NCBI RefSeq assembly: GCF_000025985.1
Contig: NC_003228.3
Span: 3,658,001-3,722,000 of the forward strand
Source: Bacteroides fragilis NCTC 9343
Lineage (GTDB): Bacteria; Bacteroidota; Bacteroidia; Bacteroidales; Bacteroidaceae
Direction: 5' to 3'
Length of the DNA: 64,000 nt
The notes under the pieces were generated by a model. The model was not told the DNA's origin. It did no database searches and was given only the letters and a program-made list of their open reading frames with translations. Both the position numbers and the translations under genes were made by a program. Below are positions 1-6,550 of the stretch, in pieces (within the stretch, counting starts at the first letter, position 1; every line of letters starts with the position of its first letter).

Positions 1-485
1 ACCTCCCCATCCTGTTCCGGGGAGTGGGGATGATGGTCATATTCATTGCGTTCGGTGTGTTTGTTGTCGAAGATTTAGACCCGCGCCTGACGTTGTCCAA
101 TGCCTTCTTCCTGATTTCATTCCGCTCAGTATTAGCTCCGGTCCTGTCCGCTTCGTTCTTTAACAACATGCTTTACTATCTGCAGGCAAAGGGGATGAAC
201 ATTCTTTCGGAAAACATGACGCTGACCAATCCGCTGGCCGAACAAAAATACAATCAGGCATTGAGCAATGCCCTGGCGCAAGGGCACGAATTCGGCGAGG
301 CCGGACAATTGGCAGCCAACAGTCTGTACTCCACTTTGCAGCAGCAATCCCTGTTGCTTGCCCTGAAAACCCTAATCGGCTATGTACTGATACTGGCACT
401 GGTGATTGCTGTCATCGCAGCGTTCATTCCTTTCCATAAAACGCTGAAGGTGGCTGTAGTGAAGACGGGTGACGATATGGTATAA
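1..485 (+). CDS. MFS drug-exporter-like transporter, C-terminal part (5' end outside window)
   Basis: The frame is open from the first full codon at position 3. A GTG at 24 is only an internal valine, because the upstream residues LPILFRG continue the same hydrophobic pattern. About 160 residues remain, with a membrane segment at the start, a loop (VVEDLDPRLTLSN), a short amphipathic stretch and a final membrane helix ending in FIPFHKTLK. This matches the last helices of 14-TM DHA2-family proton antiporters of the EmrB type. The substrate cannot be inferred from this end. The gene ends at a bidirectional hairpin that it shares with the convergent aldolase gene. Family assignment is by recall of the C-terminal pattern and is moderately sure. 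Confidence 0.7.
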   Translation, partial: LPILFRGVGMMVIFIAFGVFVVEDLDPRLTLSNAFFLISFRSVLAPVLSASFFNNMLYYLQAKGMNILSENMTLTNPLAEQKYNQALSNALAQGHEFGEAGQLAANSLYSTLQQQSLLLALKTLIGYVLILALVIAVIAAFIPFHKTLKVAVVKTGDDMV

Positions 486-501
486 TGAGAAGAGATACAA
501 A

Positions 502-530
502 AAAGCCACCCAATTGCTTGAGTGGCTTCT
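502..530. terminator. Bidirectional intrinsic terminator between MFS and aldolase genes
   Basis: AAGCCACCCA and TGAGTGGCTT form a 10-bp stem with one mismatch around a 7-base loop. It is flanked by an A-run on the left and TTCTTAAAAT on the right. It lies between two convergent genes and can serve both. Confidence 0.7.
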
Positions 531-579
531 TAAAATATAAATTAAATCAAGTAAAACTTTTAAATACTAGATTTGGAAT

Positions 580-1584
580 TTATTCAGCTAACTTGTTGTC
601 AGAACCCAGCACGTTGATAATTTTGTGCTTGTAGAGTTTTTCCATATTGTCGCGAGCCGGTCCCAGATATTTACGCGGGTCGAACTCAGCCGGTTTTTCT
701 GCGAATACCTTACGGATAGCAGCAGTCATAGCCAGGCGAGAGTCTGAGTCGATGTTGATTTTGCAAACAGCAGACTTAGCGGCTTTACGCAGTTCCTCTT
801 CAGGAATACCGATAGCAGCTTTCAGTGCACCACCAAACTGGTTGATAGTTGCAACCTCTTCTTCAGGAACTGAAGATGATCCGTGAAGAACGATAGGGAA
901 TCCCGGAAGTTCTTTCATTACACCGTCCAATACGTCGAATGCCAACGGAGGAGGAACCATACGGCCTGTCTTCGGATCGATGTGGCACTGTTCCGGAGTA
1001 AATTTGTAAGCACCGTGAGAAGTACCGATAGAGATAGCCAATGAATCGCAACCTGTCTTGGTAACGAAATCAACTACTTCGTCCGGTTCAGTATATGTGT
1101 GGTGGTCAGAAGAAACTTCGTCTTCTACACCTGCCAATACGCCAAGTTCACCTTCTACAGTTACATCGAACTGGTGAGCGTATTCAACAACTTTCTTAGT
1201 CAGAGCAACGTTTTCGTCGTAAGGAAGGTGAGAACCGTCGATCATTACAGAAGAGAAGCCTGAGTCGATACAGCTTTTGCAAGTTTCGAAAGTATCTCCG
1301 TGGTCGAGGTGCAAAACGATTTCAGGATTTTTGCAGCCGAGTTCTTTTGCATATTCTACAGCACCCTGAGCCATGTAACGCAACAATGTAGCGTTAGCAT
1401 ACTGACGAGCACCTTTTGATACCTGCAAAATAACCGGAGACTTAGTTTCTACAGCAGCCTTGATGATAGCCTGCATCTGTTCCATATTGTTGAAGTTGAA
1501 TGCAGGGATTGCATATCCACCCTTGATAGCCTTAGCAAACATATCTCTAGTGTTTACCAGACCTAAATCTTTGTAATTAACCAT
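580..1584 (-). CDS. fba: Class II fructose-1,6-bisphosphate aldolase
   Basis: This 334-residue cytoplasmic enzyme interconverts fructose-1,6-bisphosphate with glyceraldehyde-3-phosphate and dihydroxyacetone phosphate in glycolysis and gluconeogenesis. Class II hallmarks are visible in order: AIPAFNFNNMEQ near residue 27, the zinc-binding HLDHGD, the VEGELG segment, the SIGTSHGAYKF loop and the C-terminal VLHGSSSVP phosphate-binding segment. Length and motifs fit the zinc-dependent family. The start MVNYKDLGLVNTRDMF is the first ATG after a good -7 element. It is transcribed alone, with a shared terminator downstream. Codon use is clean, as expected for a highly expressed gene. Confidence 0.96.
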   Translation of the reverse strand: MVNYKDLGLVNTRDMFAKAIKGGYAIPAFNFNNMEQMQAIIKAAVETKSPVILQVSKGARQYANATLLRYMAQGAVEYAKELGCKNPEIVLHLDHGDTFETCKSCIDSGFSSVMIDGSHLPYDENVALTKKVVEYAHQFDVTVEGELGVLAGVEDEVSSDHHTYTEPDEVVDFVTKTGCDSLAISIGTSHGAYKFTPEQCHIDPKTGRMVPPPLAFDVLDGVMKELPGFPIVLHGSSSVPEEEVATINQFGGALKAAIGIPEEELRKAAKSAVCKINIDSDSRLAMTAAIRKVFAEKPAEFDPRKYLGPARDNMEKLYKHKIINVLGSDNKLAE

Positions 1585-1625
1585 TTTGTTTAAAAGTTTA
1601 TTGTTAGTGAATTAAAAATTCTATG

Positions 1626-1633
1626 CAAAAGTA
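1626..1633 (-). promoter_or_regulatory. Aldolase promoter -7 element
   Basis: CAAAAGTA on the plus strand reads TACTTTTG on the coding strand, matching the Bacteroidales -7 consensus TAnnTTTG, about 42 bp before the aldolase ATG. No clear TTTG -33 box is present. Confidence 0.5.
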
Positions 1634-1764
1634 AGAATAATCCTTTGAATAGAGAAACCCTCGGGCGGAAATATCCGTTTGAGGAGCGTAATTCAATTCT
1701 ATTTCAAATTATTTCCCATCCTTTAAGAGCTGTTTGTAATGTCTACGTAGCAAATAAAGGTTTT

Positions 1765-2784
1765 TTATTGTTTCCTCATATATATAATGGTAGGCAAATG
1801 ATCGCTGTAACCATCCAACCACACTCTGCCACCATATGTACGCAGGGGTGCACCCTTATATTTACCATCCTGCTGAAACAGGTAATCGCGCATGAAAACT
1901 TCATTGTGATCATATTTCAATCCTTTTGTGGCTTGAAGCAGCGTGGGCGAAAGGATGATCTGATCGAACAGATTCCATTTGCCGCGATAGAGCAAAGTGC
2001 CCACTCCCTTATCTTCCAGCGTCACCCACCAGGGGTTGTAAAGGTCATCTTCAGTCATATCTTCGACGTGTTTCTTTGCCCCCAGTACGGCAAGGCTCAA
2101 GTCCATCGGATCATCGTTGAGGTCGCCCATGATAATCAGTTTCAAGTCCGGATCCGTACGCATCAGCGAGTCCTTCAATGCCTTCACCTGCATGGCAGCG
2201 TGCACGCGTACCGGTTCCGCCGCCCCCCGAGAGGGCCAGTGGTTGACTATCAAGCAGACTTTATCACCCGCCAGCTCGCCGCCTACAATCAGGAATCCAC
2301 GGGTTTTGTGGATGGTATCTCCCTCGAAAGGAGTGGAAAGCACCAATGCCGTCGCATGGGGAGTGAATTGTTTGGGGTCATACAGCAACGCACAGTCGAT
2401 GCCCCGTTTGTCAGGTCCTTCATAATGTATGTATCGATAACCTCCGGCAGCCAGTTCGGGTTGGCGAATCAGATCGTCAAGCACGCGCCGGTTCTCCACC
2501 TCCGCCACACCGATTGCGGCAGGCCCTGCCGGTACTTTATCACGCGAAAGTTCGCCCAGCACCTTGGACAGATTTTTCAGTTTCGAACGATATTTCTCCG
2601 AGTTCCACCCCTTTGCCGCATCCGGAAGATATTCATAATCGTTTTTTCCCGTATCATGAATGGTATCAAACAGATTCTCAAGATTGTAAAAAGCTACGCT
2701 GTACAGCCCGTCCGCATGATCCTGTGCCCGGCCACCGACCGCCAGCAACAATAAAAAGTTGAATGCAATAATTAGTTTCTTCAT
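1765..2784 (-). CDS. Secreted endonuclease/exonuclease/phosphatase family protein
   Basis: Starting at the ATG at 2784 gives 339 residues with a signal peptide (MKKLIIAFNFLLLLAVGGRA). An in-frame start further upstream would fall inside a repeat element and bury the signal peptide. The metal-dependent DNase I-like fold is recognised by FYNLENLFDT, the metal-binding glutamate in GVAEVENRRVL, IVNHWPSRG, GDLNDDPMD and the terminal SDHLP. Members of this family cleave phosphodiesters or phosphomonoesters, and the Bacteroides exported forms have no firmly known substrate. It is probably periplasmic. A partly eroded copy of the palindromic intergenic repeat sits 15 bp before the start. Confidence 0.88.
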   Translation of the reverse strand: MKKLIIAFNFLLLLAVGGRAQDHADGLYSVAFYNLENLFDTIHDTGKNDYEYLPDAAKGWNSEKYRSKLKNLSKVLGELSRDKVPAGPAAIGVAEVENRRVLDDLIRQPELAAGGYRYIHYEGPDKRGIDCALLYDPKQFTPHATALVLSTPFEGDTIHKTRGFLIVGGELAGDKVCLIVNHWPSRGAAEPVRVHAAMQVKALKDSLMRTDPDLKLIIMGDLNDDPMDLSLAVLGAKKHVEDMTEDDLYNPWWVTLEDKGVGTLLYRGKWNLFDQIILSPTLLQATKGLKYDHNEVFMRDYLFQQDGKYKGAPLRTYGGRVWLDGYSDHLPTIIYMRKQ

Positions 2785-2798
2785 ATATTTATTTTTGA

Positions 2799-2882
2799 GT
2801 TCACCACAGATTATACGGTTTAGCACAGATTCTTCAATTTCCAATGAAATAAATCTTCAATCTGTGCCAATCCGTGTAATCC
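2799..2882. repeat. Palindromic intergenic repeat, copy 1 (eroded right end)
   Basis: The left arm begins TTCACCACAGATTATACGG and continues to AGCACAGATT; the right arm AATCTGTGCCAATCCGTGTAAT is its imperfect reverse complement. The outer TCTGTGGTGAA of the right arm is missing. It lies 15 bp upstream of the exported phosphatase-like gene on the minus strand. Confidence 0.8.
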
Positions 2883-2971
2883 CTTAACCCGTCACCCCTG
2901 CAAAAGTCTTAAAAAAAAGCGAGAATACGACTTTTTTTCCAAAACTTTTTTCCTAAGAAACAAAAAAGCAT

Positions 2972-2979
2972 TATCTTTG
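2972..2979 (+). promoter_or_regulatory. rpmE2 promoter -7 element
   Basis: TATCTTTG is a perfect Bacteroidales -7 element about 77 bp before the L31 start. The -33 region is T-rich without an exact TTTG. The leader of about 70 bases is A-rich. Confidence 0.65.
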
Positions 2980-3055
2980 CAACCTGAAAAATGACCATTA
3001 CACTATTCTTACCAAATAGTAAAACGATATAATAATTTAAAAAACGAATATTAAA

Positions 3056-3307
3056 ATGAAAAAAGGTCTTCATCCTGAATCATACCGTCCGGTAGTATTC
3101 AAAGATATGTCAAACGGTGATATGTTTTTGTCTAAATCAACTGTAGCTACAAAAGAGACCATCGAATTCGAAGGTGAAACTTATCCGTTACTGAAAATCG
3201 AGATCTCTAACACTTCTCACCCGTTCTATACAGGTAAATCTACATTGGTAGATACAGCCGGACGTGTTGACAAGTTCATGAGCCGCTACGGTAACCGTAA
3301 GAAATAA
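3056..3307 (+). CDS. rpmE2: 50S ribosomal protein L31 type B
   Basis: This 83-residue protein ([19 protein letters not shown]...) belongs to the large ribosomal subunit, where L31 bridges to the 30S head. It is the type B form. It contains no cysteine at all, so it lacks the zinc-binding CxxC pairs of type A L31. It keeps the SHPFYTGKS and [10 protein letters not shown] segments. It is monocistronic, with its own promoter and a strong terminator immediately downstream. Confidence 0.97.
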   Translation: MKKGLHPESYRPVVFKDMSNGDMFLSKSTVATKETIEFEGETYPLLKIEISNTSHPFYTGKSTLVDTAGRVDKFMSRYGNRKK

Positions 3308-3331
3308 TAGGTCGGATCATCCGATTGATAA

Positions 3332-3370
3332 AAAATAAGCTGCCCCAATATTGAGGCAGCTTATTTTTTT
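3332..3370 (+). terminator. rpmE2 intrinsic terminator
   Basis: A perfect stem of AAATAAGCTGCC with GGCAGCTTATTT around CCAATATTGA is followed by a T-run. Confidence 0.9.
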
Positions 3371-3441
3371 GCCCTAAAGCCACTCCGCAAAGGAAACTGC
3401 TTCCCAAAAACGATCCATTTTAGTTTATTAACTATCAAAAT

Positions 3442-3467
3442 TAGGTTTGCAACTAATATTTTTAGTT
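3442..3467 (+). promoter_or_regulatory. Promoter with overlapping BlaI/MecI-box-like palindrome
   Basis: TAGGTTTG (3442-3449) fits the -7 consensus. It is followed directly by AACTAATATTTTTAGTT (3451-3467), a 6-bp inverted repeat AACTAA/TTAGTT with a 5-base spacer. The palindrome covers the expected transcription start, where a repressor would act. No blaI or M56 peptidase gene is in the window, so the partner would be elsewhere. The 230-bp gap around it holds nothing else that I recognise. Confidence 0.5.
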
Positions 3468-3600
3468 CATTTACAGCAAACAACAGAAACCCTCCCGGAT
3501 CTCCCCTCCTATCCTCGTAAAGTAGCAGGAAAAGCAAAAAAGGTCAGAGATGGATAAAGGTAACTGACCACTACTACAAAAAATAAAGAAAGGAATAATA

Positions 3601-4776
3601 ATGGAGTATCAACGGATATGGCTTTTAGTTTTGTTCTGTCTTTCCTCTTGGGATATGCACGCACAACATTTCGTAATCGAAGGGAAAACCAATGGATATG
3701 TTCCCGACGGCTCTATTCTCTACCTCGGACGCTGGAACGGAATGGGAGCAATGATTTATTTCACATCTGACATGATCCGTAACGGCACCTTTCGTTTGGA
3801 AGGCAAAAGAGAAAAGACTCCGGATATTATCTATTTGTACGGAACAGAAAAGGCTATCGGTACACTTAACCTACGTTTGTGGGTCGGCGATGACACCATA
3901 AGAGTATCCGCCAATTCAGAAGTACCGGAAACCTGGATTGTGGAGAACAACATGCCGCAACAAGCAGAAGAAGACTTCTATAGACAACTGAAAGGCAAGG
4001 ACAATATAATAAAGACAAGTCGGATGAACAGCAGGCAATTATGGGATAGGTCACTCACTCCGGACAGTGTTCGAATACTAACGAATCAAATCATACAGAA
4101 TGACCTACCAGGGCAGATCCGCATACTCAGCCATCTGCATAAACAGCCTAAACTGACTGATACAGGGTTGGTGTACTTTTTCTTATCGAGTGGTTATGCC
4201 CATTGGATGACCAATCCGAAACATCTCTGTATGGGGAGAGAAATTTATGGCCAATTAACAGGAAAGCAAAAGCAAACCTATTATGGTAAGTTTGCCAAAT
4301 CTTATTTTTATCCCGACAAAACACCCGAAAAAGGAGACTATTATATAGATGCCAACCTATTTGATCTGAAAGGAGATTCTTGCAAACTGACAGATTATTT
4401 AAATAAAGGGAAATATATTCTGCTGGATTTCTGGGATCTATATTGTGCACCTTGCAAGAAGTCAGTGCCCGGCTTAAAGGAACTGTTCTCTTCCTGTGCG
4501 GACAAACTGACGATTATCAGTATCAATGTCGGCAGTCGCGAAAGCCAGGTAAAGGGAAGCTCTGATTTTCTATGGGAAAACCTCAGCGACGGGCAAGGCC
4601 TGACGGGGATTGCATCCCGCTACGGAATAAAATCCATCCCTTGTTTTATATTGATAGCACCCAATGGGCGAATAGAAAAATACTGGAAAGGATATGCCAT
4701 GCACCACTCCGGCATGGAGAAAGAGATCATGGAAATTATTCTCCCAAATCCCTCACCTACAGAAGCATCAAAGTAA
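3601..4776 (+). CDS. Exported TlpA/ResA-like thiol-disulfide oxidoreductase with DUF4369-type N-terminus
   Basis: The 391-residue protein has a signal peptide (about residues 1-21, ending DMHAQ). A beta-rich N-terminal region follows, starting FVIEGKTNGYVPDGSILYL, which is the usual start of DUF4369 domains. A C-terminal thioredoxin fold occupies about residues 250-385. The redox motif is C282-A-P-C285 in LLDFWDLYCAPCKKSVP, and the cis-Pro region is SIPCFIL. Such proteins reduce or rearrange disulfides in the periplasm. The region before the CAPC is poorly conserved and may bind a ligand. The next gene, an M48-like lipoprotein, follows 137 bp later with no clear terminator, so the two may be co-transcribed. 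The promoter carries a BlaI-like box. Confidence 0.85.
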   Translation: MEYQRIWLLVLFCLSSWDMHAQHFVIEGKTNGYVPDGSILYLGRWNGMGAMIYFTSDMIRNGTFRLEGKREKTPDIIYLYGTEKAIGTLNLRLWVGDDTIRVSANSEVPETWIVENNMPQQAEEDFYRQLKGKDNIIKTSRMNSRQLWDRSLTPDSVRILTNQIIQNDLPGQIRILSHLHKQPKLTDTGLVYFFLSSGYAHWMTNPKHLCMGREIYGQLTGKQKQTYYGKFAKSYFYPDKTPEKGDYYIDANLFDLKGDSCKLTDYLNKGKYILLDFWDLYCAPCKKSVPGLKELFSSCADKLTIISINVGSRESQVKGSSDFLWENLSDGQGLTGIASRYGIKSIPCFILIAPNGRIEKYWKGYAMHHSGMEKEIMEIILPNPSPTEASK

Positions 4777-4913
4777 AAAACAGCTTTCCAGAAGCAATAT
4801 ATACTTTTATAGGGAAAACCCTATGGCACAATAGGAGAAAAAACAGCGCTGTAGGAAACTTCTTTCGTATCTTCGTAACATCTAATCATAAATTCACTAA
4901 AAAAGATACGACT

Positions 4914-6440
4914 ATGAAACGACTGACTATCCTATTTATGCTCTTTCTGACCTCGTGCATCCTCTATGCCAAAGACCGGAAAGGAAATGACCTCAGCGGT
5001 CCCATTGCACTGAAAGGCGAACTGACCGAAAAGTACCAAAACTACACGAAAGGTACTCCTGTCGTCATCCGGGGAGTACGAAAAATGCGCATTTCACCCG
5101 ATGAAACGGCAGGCATCACCTATGCCGTGGAAATAGACGGGCTGCAATATCCTGTCGGGGCAGAAGAAGCCGGTAAGATCATCCGGCTGAAACCGGCGAC
5201 AGTCCTTGAATACTGGCAAGGCGTTTACTTGTCACAAGGCATGTATGATTACTACAATCGGAAAGGTTATCGTTACAAGATGCGACAGGAACTGGACGAG
5301 GAGTGCCTGGACTATCTGGATAAACTCAACGAAATAGCCTACAAAGACGCCTACATTCAAGACTATGTACAGGCCATTTTTGCCAAAGTCAATCCCGGCG
5401 AAATAGATACGAACCGTCCGGAACGACTGAATGTACGCATCATTCAGTCACCCGAACCGGATGCCTATATGCTACCCAACGGGGCCATGCTGGTAAGCAC
5501 CGGACTTCTCTGTACCATCGATTCGGAAGAAGAACTGGAAGCTATTATCGCCAACGAAATGGTTCATTTCATCCTCGATCATCAGGTGGATAATGTGTCA
5601 CGTGCCGAAACCCGCGCCAAACGGGCCGCTTTCTGGGCGGATGTATTGGGGACAGTAGCCATGGCGGCCGACGATACCAACTGGATGTATGGATATGACG
5701 AACGGGTGGGTGCCATCGAGTTGGCAGCCAGCATCGGAACCATTGCCGCTCTGATCAACGTGCGTACAGTGAATCGCTTGGGTATGGATTACAGCAGCAA
5801 GCAGGAGCTGCAAGCCGACCGGATTGCCCGCGATTACCTTGCCTTCAAAGGGATGAACCCCAATGCTCTCTCTTCTGCCATCAATAAAATAAAAGAGTTT
5901 TATGGCTCAGTCCATCGCTACGACAACCTGACACGCTACGGCAGCTACGGTCTGTTGAAGGAGCGCCTTGCCAAACTGGGAGAAACCGAAGGCATACACA
6001 GCCATATGTTTGAGAAAATGACCTCGGACATCGTGACTTTCAATGCTGCCATGTATCAGGGAGACAAACGCTATAAAATGGCGGAACAACTGGCTCAGAA
6101 GAACATAGACAATCGGGTGGCCTCCGATCATGACTACGTGATCCTGGTCAAAGCACGTATGGCTCAGGAGAATACCCCGGAGAGCAACGAAGCTTGTATG
6201 AAACTATTGGAAAAGGCCCGGGAAATTGCCACTGCACGCAATCTGGATATCAACAAACAGGAGATTCTGTTGCTGATGCGCATGAACAAACAGGCAAAAG
6301 CCGCCGACAAACTGAAAGAGTATCTGGACCTGCTGGCCGAATATAAACAGCAAAACGACATGAACACCCAGGAATCCGAATGGATCGGAGAAGAACTGGA
6401 CTGGGCTAGCAAAATGCTTTCAAAAATCAGTCTGCTATAG
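4914..6440 (+). CDS. M48-like peptidase lipoprotein with a substituted zinc site
   Basis: The start at 4914 gives 508 residues beginning MKRLTILFMLFLTSC, a lipobox ending at C15. An open frame further upstream overlaps the preceding gene and lacks a signal peptide. The central domain resembles Zn-dependent M48 peptidases (BepA/LoiP type): an AMLVSTGLL strand, then the helix LEAIIANEMVHFILDHQ, and the third-ligand helix QELQADRIARDYL with E298. In normal members the helix reads HExxH. Here the first position is N214 (codon AAC) while E215 and H218 are kept, so zinc binding is probably impaired. The C-terminal 150 residues are helical and TPR-like. It is likely a periplasmic or membrane-attached quality-control relative with weak or no protease activity. 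Confidence 0.8.
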   Translation: MKRLTILFMLFLTSCILYAKDRKGNDLSGPIALKGELTEKYQNYTKGTPVVIRGVRKMRISPDETAGITYAVEIDGLQYPVGAEEAGKIIRLKPATVLEYWQGVYLSQGMYDYYNRKGYRYKMRQELDEECLDYLDKLNEIAYKDAYIQDYVQAIFAKVNPGEIDTNRPERLNVRIIQSPEPDAYMLPNGAMLVSTGLLCTIDSEEELEAIIANEMVHFILDHQVDNVSRAETRAKRAAFWADVLGTVAMAADDTNWMYGYDERVGAIELAASIGTIAALINVRTVNRLGMDYSSKQELQADRIARDYLAFKGMNPNALSSAINKIKEFYGSVHRYDNLTRYGSYGLLKERLAKLGETEGIHSHMFEKMTSDIVTFNAAMYQGDKRYKMAEQLAQKNIDNRVASDHDYVILVKARMAQENTPESNEACMKLLEKAREIATARNLDINKQEILLLMRMNKQAKAADKLKEYLDLLAEYKQQNDMNTQESEWIGEELDWASKMLSKISLL

Positions 6441-6460
6441 TTGCTATCTTAAAATGCCAT

Positions 6461-6500
6461 AAAGGGTGTAGCCATACAACCGGTATAGCTACACCCTTTA
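6461..6500. terminator. Hairpin 1 between convergent M48-like and amylase genes
   Basis: TAAAGGGTGTAGC (6461-6473) is the exact reverse complement of GCTACACCCTTTA (6488-6500): a 13-bp perfect stem with a 14-base loop, placed 20 bp after the M48-like stop. Confidence 0.7.
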
Positions 6501-6508
6501 TTACAGAT

Positions 6509-6546
6509 GGCTACACCTTCCGGGGTAAAGGGTGTAGCCCTTTTAT
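6509..6546. terminator. Hairpin 2 between convergent M48-like and amylase genes
   Basis: GGCTACACC (6509-6517) pairs with GGTGTAGCC (6531-6539) and is followed by CTTTTAT. The right arm repeats the AAAGGGTGTAGC sequence of hairpin 1, so the same 12-mer occurs here repeatedly in both orientations. Confidence 0.6.
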
Positions 6547-6550
6547 AGAA

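Noticed and set aside
2117..2425. Forward-strand frames inside the exported phosphatase-like gene
   Set aside because: Opposite-strand gene is clearly conserved over the whole interval; these are shadows.
4572..4913. Long N-terminal extension of the M48-like gene
   Set aside because: It overlaps the thioredoxin-like gene and lacks a signal peptide; MKRLTILFMLFLTSC at 4914 is a good lipoprotein start.
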